A stretch of DNA of 26,489 nucleotides from DATKMS01 sp041497995. GTDB lineage: Bacteria > Desulfobacterota > Binatia > HRBIN30. A program made the translations under genes and the position numbers. Below the pieces are notes generated by a model. That model searched no databases and was not told the origin of the DNA. It saw nothing but the letters and a program-made list of their open reading frames with translations. The DNA is taken from assembly GCA_041497995.1 (NCBI GenBank), contig JBGQHM010000048.1, positions 1 to 26,489 on the forward strand. The letters are read 5' to 3'. Position 1 is the first letter of the stretch. Each line of letters starts with the position of its first letter. Positions 7,802 to 15,988 of the stretch are shown one piece after another.

Positions 7802-8326
7802 GAACCGTTGTCACTCTCGACCAATATCTCCACATAAGTGACACCTGCTTGGTGCTCAGGTTCTCGCTGTGGGTCGCAAGCCCGATGCGCCGTGCACCGC
7901 ATACCAGAACGCAGCATCCGGACGGCTCGCAGGTCTCAAAGGCTTCAGCCCGCTGGCCCCTTGGGGGGACATGGGCGACGTTCTCGGCGTGCCCGCGAAG
8001 GCAAGGCGTCGCCTTCGGGTGGAAGGGGTGAATTGGGGGTTAGCTGGTGCAGCGGTTGCCCCCGGAGTGGCATGCGCTGTTCCGACCTCCGTCGCCGGGG
8101 ATGCGTACCATGACAGCGCAATCACCATCAACGAGATCCTCACTGCGGTGAACGCGGCCCTCAAAGGGCGAATTGCCCCGCGCCGCTGGAGGTTTCGGGA
8201 GCCAGCGATCGGGATAGGCTGCTCGTCCTCCTGCCGACCCCTGCGCCCCGATCTCCATATCATACGCCGCCGAAACATCTCGCCGCCAAGGTCCGGCAGT
8301 CGATCGCCAACCGACTTGACAACCCG
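7802..8326. other. Gene-poor decayed region between the Cys-rich gene and the CBS gene
   Basis: No intact gene is supported. A plus-strand open frame exists (7869-8360), but its composition is irregular, it has no Shine-Dalgarno, and only residues at 8097-8168 resemble a known motif (an EF-hand). A hairpin at 7996-8017 (CGAAGGC and GCCTTCG around 8 bases) lies in the middle. The region looks like remnants of former secreted-protein genes and small repeats. Confidence 0.5.
8097..8168 (+). pseudogene. Remnant of a dockerin-like EF-hand domain
   Basis: In the plus frame the sequence reads GDAYHDSAITINEIL followed by TAVNAALKG. This keeps the spacing of a dockerin-type calcium loop plus helix, usually GDCNGDGxVTVNEI then xxVNxALG. 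Calcium-loop positions 1 (Asp), 5 (Asp) and 12 (Glu) are kept, but position 3, normally Asn, is Tyr. Nothing around it continues a protein domain. I take it as the surviving fragment of a former secreted protein related in style to the EF-hand modules at 13471-13630 and 16580-16740. Confidence 0.4.
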
Positions 8327-8335
8327 TGGTATAAT
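8327..8335 (+). promoter_or_regulatory. Extended -10 promoter for the CBS-domain gene
   Basis: TGGTATAAT is a perfect extended -10 (TG-N-TATAAT) for the housekeeping sigma factor. Initiation would be near 8342, giving a leader of about 40 bases before the ATG at 8382. A perfect TTGACA lies at 8316-8321, but only 8 bases upstream of the -10, so it cannot act as its -35. Confidence 0.65.
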
Positions 8336-8381
8336 CCGCACCCTTCTATGCCCCCGGTAGCCCAACGGAGGTTGAGTCGTT

Positions 8382-8915
8382 ATGAACGAAGATATCATCC
8401 TCGAAGAGGAAGCGATTGCCGACGAACGAGCCGCCGACGCCACGCGCTTGGGTGCGGCGATTCTGCACCAGCCGATTCGTGCCCTTGTGACGTTGAAGCC
8501 TGCCGTGTGTGTCGCGCGGAGTACCACGGTCCGCGTTGCGATCGAGCGGATGAATCAGAACGGGACCGGCTGCGTGCTTGTGGAGGAGGCCCGACGCCTC
8601 GTCGGCATCTTCACCGAACGCGACGTGCTCACGAAGATCATTGGGTCGGCTGTGGACATCGATCGCACGACAGTGGAGCGAGTGATGACCCGCGACCCTG
8701 AGTGCCTCAGCCCGGATGACCGGTGCGCGTATGCGCTCAACAAGATGAGCGTCGGCGGCTTCCGCCACATTCCATTGCTGGATGACGACAGCCGCCCCGT
8801 TGGCGTCGTCTCGATGCGCAACGTGGTTGACTACATTGCCGATCTGCTGCAGACGGAGGTGATGAACCTGCCGCCGGAGCCGCGCAACATCGCACGCGCC
8901 CGCGAGGGCGCATAG
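8382..8915 (+). CDS. CBS-domain pair protein
   Basis: This 177-residue protein carries two CBS motifs: the first at about 35-88 (ending LVGIFTERDVLTKII) and the second at about 98-155 (VMTRDPECLSPDD to PVGVVSMRNVVDYI). CBS pairs (Bateman modules) bind adenosine nucleotides or other ligands and regulate partner proteins. No enzyme or channel domain is attached, so it is a stand-alone regulatory module, probably cytoplasmic; the partner is unknown. The first 30 residues are acidic. The start is supported by GGAGG (8367-8371), ten bases before the ATG, and by the promoter at 8327. Its stop codon abuts the stop of the convergent peptidase gene with no bases between. Confidence 0.9.
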   Translation: MNEDIILEEEAIADERAADATRLGAAILHQPIRALVTLKPAVCVARSTTVRVAIERMNQNGTGCVLVEEARRLVGIFTERDVLTKIIGSAVDIDRTTVERVMTRDPECLSPDDRCAYALNKMSVGGFRHIPLLDDDSRPVGVVSMRNVVDYIADLLQTEVMNLPPEPRNIARAREGA

Positions 8916-11513
8916 TCATTTCACGTCTTCGACGCTCCCATCAGCGACGTGGACGCGCTTCAACACGCGCGTTTCGGGAAAGATCCACGCCTGCCCGGCG
9001 TCGGCGGTTGCTGCCACCACCAGGACGTTTTCCGCGTCGGTCCACGTCAGGTAACTGAGGTCCGCCTGCGGAACGTCGATTGGGTGGACCCGCTGGTCGC
9101 TCAGGTTCATGAGGTAGAGCTGGCGCCGGTTGTTGGGATAGTCCAGCGCGGGTGCGGCGGTAAACGCGAGCTCGGTGCCGTTCGGCGAGACGACCAGATC
9201 GGTGATTGCCGCGGCAGACGTTGCCAACGTCTGCACGGCCTCCGTGCCGAAAGGTATCTGCCAAATCTGCCAGTCCCACTCCCCGCCGACGATCGCATAC
9301 AAGCGCGCCCCGTCCGGAGACCAGCGCGGCACCATCCGGTCGCGGTCGTGTGACAGTACGAGGCGATCGTCCGTGCCGTCCTGAGAGACGACGCGCAGCT
9401 CTTCCCGGCCACCGCGCGCGGCGGTGTAGAGCAGTTGGTGGCCATCGGGGGAGGGGAGCGGCGCGTCGAGCGCCTCGCCGCAGCGCTGCACGACGGTGAC
9501 TTCGGAGCCGTCGGTGCGCAGCCGGATGATGCGATCGCCGCGCGCGAAGACGATTGTCCCGTCAGGTCCGCCCACTGGCGCGTTGCCATAGCCGAGAGTG
9601 CGTTGGGCGCCGTCGCTCGCCAGGGTCACGATGGCGGGGAACGTGTTGTCAGCCGTCAAGTGACTGACGACGATCCGTGCCCCGTCGGGAGACCACATGG
9701 GCGGCGTGGCGAGACCGCGCGTCAGATCCCATGTGTGCAGGCTCCTACCGTTGCTGTGGACGTTGGAGACGGCGGCGCGGACCCAGGGGAATGCCTCGCC
9801 ACTTGCGATGGCCAATCCGCTGCGCGGTGAGCTGGCGATGTACACGGGATCATTGCGCCGAGGGTACCGGTTGTTTTCGCGTTGCACATCCGCCCAGTCC
9901 AATTGCGGATCGAGTACCGCGTACTCGGTATCGGACTCCAGCGCGACCTTCTCGCCGATCTGCACCGTGCTGCGCACGGGGTCGCCACCGCTTTTCTTGA
10001 ACTTCCACAGGGCGATCTTTCCGGGAACGACAGCCGTGCCGATGTTGTTCACAGTGAGGTCGTTTCCACTGGCGCTGTCGAGGGACAGGTCGGCCAGCTT
10101 GTCGGAGCGCACCCAGTCGGCGAAGTAGGGCGTCAGATCATGCTCGGTCGCTTCTTGCAGCACCTGCTGCAGGTCATGATCGGTCGCCTGCTGATAGCGG
10201 AAGCGTTCGAGGAATTGGCGGAGCGCACGGAAGTACGTCTCGTCGCCGAGCACGGCGCGCAGCATGAAGGCGACGTACGCGCCCTTGCGGTAGATGGTGT
10301 CGCGCGCGCTGCCTTCTGCAAGCCCGTTGTCCAGCGCGGACATCTGCGCGACCGGCGCTTGGCGCGCCGGGTCGAAGAACTCGCCAGCCAAACGCCGGGT
10401 CAGGGCGTCGCGGCCGTACGCAGCTTCGGCGGTCATGAGGCTCGAGAACTCGGCGAAGCCTTCGACGATCCACTCGCCGCCGGTGCCTGGCGACAGCCAC
10501 TTCTCTCCAACAGTTCCACCCCACCAGTTGTGCGCGATCTCGTGCGCCGTGATGCCAAGGCCGTAGTCGCCGCTGCGGAAGTACCGTAACGCGACGCCCA
10601 CAAGCCCCGACCCGTCGTTGAACGCCCGCCGGAAGTTGTCGCCCACGAACATGGTCAACTGCTTGAAGCCCGACGCACCGTAGCGCGCTTCGAGCGTGCG
10701 GTTCACTGAGGCCATCGCGTCGAGCAGTCGCGTATGATCGAGTTGCACGGTGCGCGGGAGATAGAGGCGATAGGTTATTCCGTCCGTTTGCTTCGAGGTC
10801 AATTCGTACGGGCCGGCCACCAGCGACAGCCCGGCAATCGGGCGATCACTCGTCCAGTGGACCGTCTGCAGCTCGCCGCGTTCGCCGCGTGTCGCATGCG
10901 CGCCGTTGTGTACGACGGTCATCGTCTTTGGCAGCGTCAGTGTCACGTCGGCGGCGAAGAAGCTCTGCAAGTCGCTTGGGTACCAGAAGGCATCGACGCC
11001 GAGCAGCACCTGCTGCGGATTGACGATACTGGGCGCGGCGCCAAACAACCCGGCGGCGATCGGGCCGTCGTAGTCGAAGACGAGTTGGATCGGCGTATCC
11101 TTCGCAACCGGCGCTCCGACGTCGACCACGATGAGCAGCCACAGCTGATACGCCAATGGCGAGCGCGCGTTGCTGCCGGCGACGCGCACATTGCGCACCC
11201 GCAGGCCGTCATTGAGCAGGAAGTAGAAGCGCTGCCGACCGTCATCGACACTACGCACTGTGAGCGTGGCGGTTCCAGCCACGCGCCCACTCTCCGGCAT
11301 CACGCGCACATCGAGCGTCATCTGCTCCGTGCGTTGGCCTTGCACGAACACGCCGAGCCTTGCCACGACGGTGCGTAACAGCGGCACACTGCGTCCTGTG
11401 GCTGCCAGATAGCCGGCGAAGGCGGCGGCGAGGAACGCGATGAGGATGAGGACGGATGCCAGTGAGAGTCCACGTCTGACGATGCGGAGCGCGCTGGCGA
11501 GTCGGGAGCTCAT
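8916..11513 (-). CDS. Membrane-anchored M1-family metallopeptidase with C-terminal PD40 beta-propeller
   Basis: I choose ATG 11513 over the upstream start at 11672. The upstream 53 residues look non-coding, and the protein from 11513 begins MSSRLASALRIVRRG followed by a membrane segment at about 16-40. Length is 865 residues. An M1-type beta domain precedes the catalytic region with HEIAHNWWGG: zinc ligands His324 and His328, catalytic Glu325. The third ligand is probably Glu351 in WIVEGFAEF, and a Tyr408 motif (YRKGAYV) fits the catalytic Tyr. The usual gap HExxH-18-E is 22 here because of a short insertion. The C-terminal third (about 560-860) holds WSPDGARI-type repeats of a PD40/TolB-like propeller. 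The N-terminal anchor suggests the catalytic part lies in the periplasm. It probably trims peptides. It is transcribed divergently from the exosortase gene. Confidence 0.85.
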   Translation of the reverse strand: MSSRLASALRIVRRGLSLASVLILIAFLAAAFAGYLAATGRSVPLLRTVVARLGVFVQGQRTEQMTLDVRVMPESGRVAGTATLTVRSVDDGRQRFYFLLNDGLRVRNVRVAGSNARSPLAYQLWLLIVVDVGAPVAKDTPIQLVFDYDGPIAAGLFGAAPSIVNPQQVLLGVDAFWYPSDLQSFFAADVTLTLPKTMTVVHNGAHATRGERGELQTVHWTSDRPIAGLSLVAGPYELTSKQTDGITYRLYLPRTVQLDHTRLLDAMASVNRTLEARYGASGFKQLTMFVGDNFRRAFNDGSGLVGVALRYFRSGDYGLGITAHEIAHNWWGGTVGEKWLSPGTGGEWIVEGFAEFSSLMTAEAAYGRDALTRRLAGEFFDPARQAPVAQMSALDNGLAEGSARDTIYRKGAYVAFMLRAVLGDETYFRALRQFLERFRYQQATDHDLQQVLQEATEHDLTPYFADWVRSDKLADLSLDSASGNDLTVNNIGTAVVPGKIALWKFKKSGGDPVRSTVQIGEKVALESDTEYAVLDPQLDWADVQRENNRYPRRNDPVYIASSPRSGLAIASGEAFPWVRAAVSNVHSNGRSLHTWDLTRGLATPPMWSPDGARIVVSHLTADNTFPAIVTLASDGAQRTLGYGNAPVGGPDGTIVFARGDRIIRLRTDGSEVTVVQRCGEALDAPLPSPDGHQLLYTAARGGREELRVVSQDGTDDRLVLSHDRDRMVPRWSPDGARLYAIVGGEWDWQIWQIPFGTEAVQTLATSAAAITDLVVSPNGTELAFTAAPALDYPNNRRQLYLMNLSDQRVHPIDVPQADLSYLTWTDAENVLVVAATADAGQAWIFPETRVLKRVHVADGSVEDVK

Positions 11514-11609
11514 GAGTCGGCCCGGACCATAGGGGCACATTTGCTGGTCTGTCAATGTGGCGCCTGTATCGCACCGGCGAGCGCGCGCGTCGCGTGCGAG
11601 GAGGCTTGC

Positions 11610-11637
11610 TTGACTTTGATCGGTCGCAACGTAGAAT
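11610..11637 (+). promoter_or_regulatory. Candidate promoter of the exosortase operon
   Basis: TTGACT (11610-11615) and TAGAAT (11632-11637) are separated by 16 bases, a good housekeeping-sigma pair. The ATG at 11682 lies 44 bases beyond the -10. A very similar pair (TTGACT, 17 bases, TAGAAG) occurs at 19750-19778, upstream of the first substrate gene. Confidence 0.55.
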
Positions 11638-11681
11638 CCCGCGCATCCAAGGGCCGATGATCGCGTGAACACTGTGTCTGG

Positions 11682-12224
11682 ATGCTGAAGTCTCTGCGTG
11701 CTTTCCTAGCGGCCCAATGGCTGACGATTCGCGTCGTCGGAACGTTCGTCATTCTCATCGCACTGTTCTTCTCGCTGCTCACGTACAGTCCGATCGTTGA
11801 GCGCGTCGACATCGGCGAGAGGCTGGCGGAGTTGAGTGCGTGGCTGAGCTGGTTGTTCCTGAAAGGCGTGGGAACCATTTTTGGCTTTCCGGTCATCCTC
11901 GAGGGCAGGAACATTGGATCGAGTGGGTTTGCAGTCGAGGTCAGCGCGGCGTGTTCCGGAGCCGTGCCAACCATGATCTATCTGGCAGCAGTGTTTGCGT
12001 ATCCGACGAGGGCGCGTGCCAAGCTCATTGGTGCGCTCCTTGGCGTCGTCGTCATTCACGGGGTCAATCTGATTCGGGTAGTGACGCTGTTCCTCATAGG
12101 CCTGTTCGCAAACCAATACTTTCACGACACCCACGTGTACGTTGCCCAGGCGATCGTCGTGTGCATCGCGGTAGCAACATGGCTCTTCTGGGCGGGACGC
12201 TTCGCTGATGCGCCTGGGCATTAA
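11682..12224 (+). CDS. Exosortase, XrtH-like
   Basis: This 180-residue integral membrane protein is a short exosortase. Hydrophobic helices lie near 17-35, 52-70, 96-108, 115-141 and 153-171. The catalytic pattern is clear: Cys91 in SAACSGAVPT, Arg132 in HGVNLIRVVTL, and a His near the next helix (His151 in HDTHVYVAQA, or His148). Exosortases are cysteine transpeptidase-like enzymes that recognise C-terminal tripartite signals and cleave or transfer proteins at the cell envelope. Small size and motif context fit XrtH, whose substrates end in IPTLxxWG-type signals, and a protein ending VPDVSPWG lies 11 kb away (22658-23944). The start has no strong Shine-Dalgarno. It overlaps the next gene by 17 bases. 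Confidence 0.85.
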   Translation: MLKSLRAFLAAQWLTIRVVGTFVILIALFFSLLTYSPIVERVDIGERLAELSAWLSWLFLKGVGTIFGFPVILEGRNIGSSGFAVEVSAACSGAVPTMIYLAAVFAYPTRARAKLIGALLGVVVIHGVNLIRVVTLFLIGLFANQYFHDTHVYVAQAIVVCIAVATWLFWAGRFADAPGH

Positions 12225-12876
12225 GCCCGCCGTTTTCCTCGGCCGACTCCTGGCGCTCTTGCTCCTGACCTACTTCCTGTGGAGGCCGGTGGAGCCGGCA
12301 TACACGCAGCTGTTGGCGACGCTGACCAGCGAGTTTCTGCACCTGACCGAGATGTCGAGCGATCCGAATTTCAACCAAGTGACCGACATGCGCGTCCGCG
12401 AAACGTCGGACGACCGGTCGGCCATCTTCTATCAGCACCGCCGTTTCCCGGCGGTGCAGTCGGGCATCCCGGCGGAATGGGTGCAGGCAAATCTCGTCTT
12501 GTTGATTCCGTTGATGCTGGCAACGCCTGCGCGCACGTACCAGCAAAAGCTGTGGCGACTGGCGCTGGCGCTAGGCATTGCGGTGACACTGCAGGTACTC
12601 GACATCGCGGTGACTGTGAAGGCGCTCTACGCCAGTGAGATTCCCGGGTACGGTCCCTTCGCACGGTGGCTGTATGGCTTTGGAGACTCGTTCGTGCAGG
12701 GCATGGACACGCAACTCTTCCCGTTCGCCATTTGGGCGGGCATCCACTTCAACCAGTTGCTCGGGCGTGGTGCGTGGGCAGCGACGGCTGCGCCTGCCGC
12801 AGCTGCCACGGTGACGCGCGGACCAGACCGGAGCGGGCGGCCCCAGGGCAAGACGACTGCCAAGGACCGCGCCTAG
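12208..12876 (+). CDS. Exosortase-associated membrane protein
   Basis: This 222-residue protein starts inside the end of the exosortase gene (17-bp overlap), so the two are translated together. Segments near 8-25, 93-106, 116-140 and 171-186 are hydrophobic. Between the first two is a polar loop with SSDPNFNQVTDMRVRETSDD and FPAVQSGIPAEWVQAN, probably periplasmic. The C-terminus from 188 is Ala-rich and then basic. Small membrane proteins of this kind are known partners encoded directly after XrtH-type exosortases; the exact biochemical role is not known. Its stop shares the CTAG bases with the stop of the convergent metalloprotease gene. Confidence 0.7.
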   Translation: MRLGIKPAVFLGRLLALLLLTYFLWRPVEPAYTQLLATLTSEFLHLTEMSSDPNFNQVTDMRVRETSDDRSAIFYQHRRFPAVQSGIPAEWVQANLVLLIPLMLATPARTYQQKLWRLALALGIAVTLQVLDIAVTVKALYASEIPGYGPFARWLYGFGDSFVQGMDTQLFPFAIWAGIHFNQLLGRGAWAATAAPAAAATVTRGPDRSGRPQGKTTAKDRA

Positions 12877-15800
12877 TCAGCGCTCACTATGGCGGTGGTG
12901 ATGCCCACTCTCGTGTGGACGCTGCGGGCGCGGGTTTCGAACTGCAGCATCAGGATGATCCCCGAACGCAACGGCTCCGTGCTGGCGAGTGAGAGCAGCA
13001 ACGTCCCCGGTCGGCTCACATGCATCGCCACGAGAGCGTGGCGCGCACTATGCGTTGGCAGAACGGCAAGCGGCGCCAGTACTGCTGGGTCGTAACGCAG
13101 GCTCACGTCGAGTCCGCGGATATCGGAAGGCGCTTCGAGCGACAGCGGCACACGCACGAGCGAGCCACGTGTAGCGCCCCGCCGGCGGTCGATCCGCGCG
13201 GCGCCGGCCCGCAGCTCGGCTGTGTGGCTCTTCACGCTGTGTGCAACTCCTGTTGTGCCCGGCTGCCAGTTCCCGGAACAATCGCCGATGAGTGCGGCGG
13301 TAAAGTCCTGGCCGTTTGCCTGGGTGGACAGTGGCGTCCAGCAGATGCTGCCGAGCTGACAGGTGCCGGCGGCGAGACCGGGCGATGCCGTTTGCAGATT
13401 GGCGACCGTAGCTGGTTGCGGCACAAACACCCAATCAGAGCTGCACTGCTGGGCTGCGGGCAATGCGGCAATCGCTCCGACCTTGTAGCGCAGCACTAGC
13501 AGCGCATCGACTGCGCTCAGTTTGCCATCGGCGTTGACGTCGCAGGCGAGCTGCTGCGCCGCATCAAGCGGCCGCTCTCCAACGGCTGCTTGCAACACCG
13601 CCACTGCGTCGGACGCCGTGATGCTGTTGTTGGCACCTCCCGACTTCTGCGGGACGACGCACCACGTCGTTTCGGCGAGAGCAGAGAATCCGAACTGACC
13701 GGCGGTGTCTGACTGTGTGGTTCGCGGCGTCGGGCCATTCAGCTGCATCGTGACGCCACCAACAGGCAGTCCGGTGCCCGCATAGACTACTCTGCCGGTG
13801 ACATCGTGCAGCGGTGCAACGGTCGGGGTGGGTGTCGCGGCGCCGGGCGCAGGTTGCCAGCAGACGTCGACCGCGACGCGCGTCGTGCGCACTTCGTCGC
13901 CGGAGGCGACCTGGTGGCGGACGCCGGCTTGCAGGTTGTTGATGTCCGCCCAAGTCCACGGCTGACCGTTGGCTGGATTGGTCGCGAACGACGTGACAGC
14001 TTCTGCGTAGGTTGTAGTCGGCACCACGCTGCTGCCATTGTAGATCGTTGAGGCGGTACCAAGTTTCAGTTGGGCCGTTGCGCTGTTTGCGGCAAGCCCG
14101 GCGGTCGATCGGCTGACGATACGCGCAACGACAGAGACGATGGGTTCGGCATGCCCTGTCGCGTCGTCGAGTGCGTACAGATCGCTGCGTGGTCCGGTTC
14201 CGGCTGTCTGGGTGCTGAACACGTAGGACGTGTCGCCGTCGTCGGTCTGCGCGCACTGCCAGCTCTGGCTGCACCCACTGGGCGCATTCTGTGTCTGCAC
14301 GCTGCCGAAACCATTGGGACTGAGGCGGGTGCACACGGGCGCCGGGGTTGGCGTGGCAGTTGGAGGCGCTGTTGGGGTCGAGGTTGCCGATGGAGTGATC
14401 GTCGCTGTTGGCGACTTTGTAAACGTCGGTGTCGTCGTGCTTGTAAGGGTGGGTGGCTGTGTTGACGTGACGGTGCGGGTTGGCGTGGCGGTGGGTGTGA
14501 TGCTCGCCGTCGGCGTCACCGTGCGAGTCGGGGTGACAGTCGGAGTGGGGCTGGTGGTGGCTGTCGAGGTTGCGGTGCGCGTTGGGCCCGGCGTGCCCGG
14601 GTAGATGAAGCTGATGCCGGCGATGTCGTCGCTGCGCACTGCCGCACAGCGACCGTCGAAGTGGGCCCTGAAGTACATCGTGGCGTCCGCCAGCGTTGAA
14701 TTCGGCTCGGGCGACGCTTCCGACGAATGCCCGAGGCCGAGGGTGTGGCCGATCTCATGGGTCAGCACTTCGGCGACGTTGCATTGGTTCCAGATTGCGC
14801 AGCTACCCCACCCGTTGTTCATCATCACCCGACCGGTCGCGATCTGGAAAAATGGCGTCCCGTTGACTGTCCTGGTGTTATTGGTAGCGCAGTAGCCTCC
14901 CATCGCGAGGACACCGCCGCAGCCGCTGGGGTCTGGGACCTCACCGAACGGGTCATTGAAGATGATTCGCGAGGTGGTGTTGGTGCAATCGTTCAGGCGG
15001 GCCGGTGCGGTGAGCCCAGCGTCCTGCAGGACCAGGTTCGCTGTCGCGACGTTGGTCCACGCGGCGAGAGCGGCGTCGACGGCGGCGCGCGAAGTAGTGA
15101 GGCCCAGCGTCATGTCGCCAGTTGAATCAACGAAGTAGTTGACCGCTTCGCCGCTATCCGGTTCGAACCAGCGGACTGCCGGATTGCTGATGAAGGTGAA
15201 GGAGTCGTGAGACTCGGTCGGCATCGTGCCCAACTCCGGCGGCGTAAGCGTCAGTTGCGGACCAGCGCCGGCACCCGCGTGTGCCTGCGACAGGGCTCGT
15301 AGACGACTGAGCAAGGGCGCGAACGGTTGCGTTTGGGACGAAGTGTTCTCCAAGTTGCCGCTGTCGGCCGCGAGCACGGACGTGCCGTTTCCAAAGTTCC
15401 GCACCGCCGTGGTGCTACCGCTCGCGTCGACGCTCAGCGTGTATTTCCCCATCGACAAGCTATTGGTCTGGAGTGTTCCATCGGAGTTACGCGAGAGAAA
15501 CAACAAGACGCGTTCGCCGACCCAGAACTCCGGCGCTCCATAGATCCACTCGTGGCGCGCACCCATCGAGCCGCCGGGCTCGCGCAACACGATCGGTTCT
15601 TTGGCGAGCGGGCCCGTGATGATCCGTTCGGGCTGTACGTGCACGTATGTGTAAATCGGCCCGTCGGGCTCTGGAAGAGCGGCTTCGATGGCGGTGACTG
15701 TCGCAACGATGACCGCGTCGGAACTCTCGAGCAACGTCCGTTCGTCCATGAGTACGAACGTTGTGCCCTGAGCGCGTGTTGGTATCAGCCCACACAACGC

Positions 15801-15902
15801 GAGGCAGCAGAGTGCGATGGGTGCTGCGCGCGTCGTGAGTAGGGTGAGCGACCGACAGCGGCAGATCGTATGCGACGTAGCGTGGGAGGGTGCGACCGCC
15901 AT
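12873..15902 (-). CDS. Secreted M10-like metalloprotease with Thr-Pro linker and EF-hand/cohesin-like C-terminal module
   Basis: This 1009-residue protein starts with a signal peptide (hydrophobic stretch about 28-41, cut near TRAQ). Residues 47-200 form a domain of unknown function (LMDERTLLESSDAVIVATV). Residues about 240-435 are a matrixin-like protease with HEIGHTLGLGH (382-392): three His zinc ligands, catalytic Glu383 and Met-turn DATMY at Met409. A Thr/Pro linker follows (436-522). Next come a Cys-containing beta domain (524-685) and a regulatory-like beta domain (698-755). Two dockerin-like EF-hand segments follow, including CDVNADGKLSAVDALLVLRY (787-806), then GDCSGNWQP (874-882) and a cohesin-like domain (about 900-1009). 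No C-terminal membrane anchor or sorting tail is present. It is probably an extracytoplasmic protease. The C-terminal module is shared with the neighbouring NHL protein. It lies 86 bp downstream of that gene, on the same strand. Confidence 0.85.
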   Translation of the reverse strand: MAVAPSHATSHTICRCRSLTLLTTRAAPIALCCLALCGLIPTRAQGTTFVLMDERTLLESSDAVIVATVTAIEAALPEPDGPIYTYVHVQPERIITGPLAKEPIVLREPGGSMGARHEWIYGAPEFWVGERVLLFLSRNSDGTLQTNSLSMGKYTLSVDASGSTTAVRNFGNGTSVLAADSGNLENTSSQTQPFAPLLSRLRALSQAHAGAGAGPQLTLTPPELGTMPTESHDSFTFISNPAVRWFEPDSGEAVNYFVDSTGDMTLGLTTSRAAVDAALAAWTNVATANLVLQDAGLTAPARLNDCTNTTSRIIFNDPFGEVPDPSGCGGVLAMGGYCATNNTRTVNGTPFFQIATGRVMMNNGWGSCAIWNQCNVAEVLTHEIGHTLGLGHSSEASPEPNSTLADATMYFRAHFDGRCAAVRSDDIAGISFIYPGTPGPTRTATSTATTSPTPTVTPTRTVTPTASITPTATPTRTVTSTQPPTLTSTTTPTFTKSPTATITPSATSTPTAPPTATPTPAPVCTRLSPNGFGSVQTQNAPSGCSQSWQCAQTDDGDTSYVFSTQTAGTGPRSDLYALDDATGHAEPIVSVVARIVSRSTAGLAANSATAQLKLGTASTIYNGSSVVPTTTYAEAVTSFATNPANGQPWTWADINNLQAGVRHQVASGDEVRTTRVAVDVCWQPAPGAATPTPTVAPLHDVTGRVVYAGTGLPVGGVTMQLNGPTPRTTQSDTAGQFGFSALAETTWCVVPQKSGGANNSITASDAVAVLQAAVGERPLDAAQQLACDVNADGKLSAVDALLVLRYKVGAIAALPAAQQCSSDWVFVPQPATVANLQTASPGLAAGTCQLGSICWTPLSTQANGQDFTAALIGDCSGNWQPGTTGVAHSVKSHTAELRAGAARIDRRRGATRGSLVRVPLSLEAPSDIRGLDVSLRYDPAVLAPLAVLPTHSARHALVAMHVSRPGTLLLSLASTEPLRSGIILMLQFETRARSVHTRVGITTAIVSAD
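14337..14597 (-). repeat. Thr-Pro linker repeat in the metalloprotease
   Basis: About 87 residues of irregular T-P-T/x-T-P units, residues 436-522. On the plus strand the repeats give false Val/Gly-rich open frames. Confidence 0.8.
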
Positions 15903-15988
15903 GGCAACGACTGCGCTAAAGAGCGATCGCCATCGATTTGGCGAAACTCCGTCCGAGCGAGGCCGAGTTTCGTAGGCCGTGTGACGTC

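Noticed and set aside
7869..8360. Plus-strand open frame of 163 residues
   Set aside because: No Shine-Dalgarno, irregular composition and only one short EF-hand-like stretch; treated as a remnant.
11514..11672. Longer N-terminus for the M1-type peptidase starting at 11672
   Set aside because: The extra 53 residues resemble no protein start and would overlap the exosortase promoter; the shorter start gives a proper membrane anchor.
14230..14604. Plus-strand Val/Gly-rich frames here and at 16923-17285
   Set aside because: Antisense of the linkers in the metalloprotease and NHL genes.
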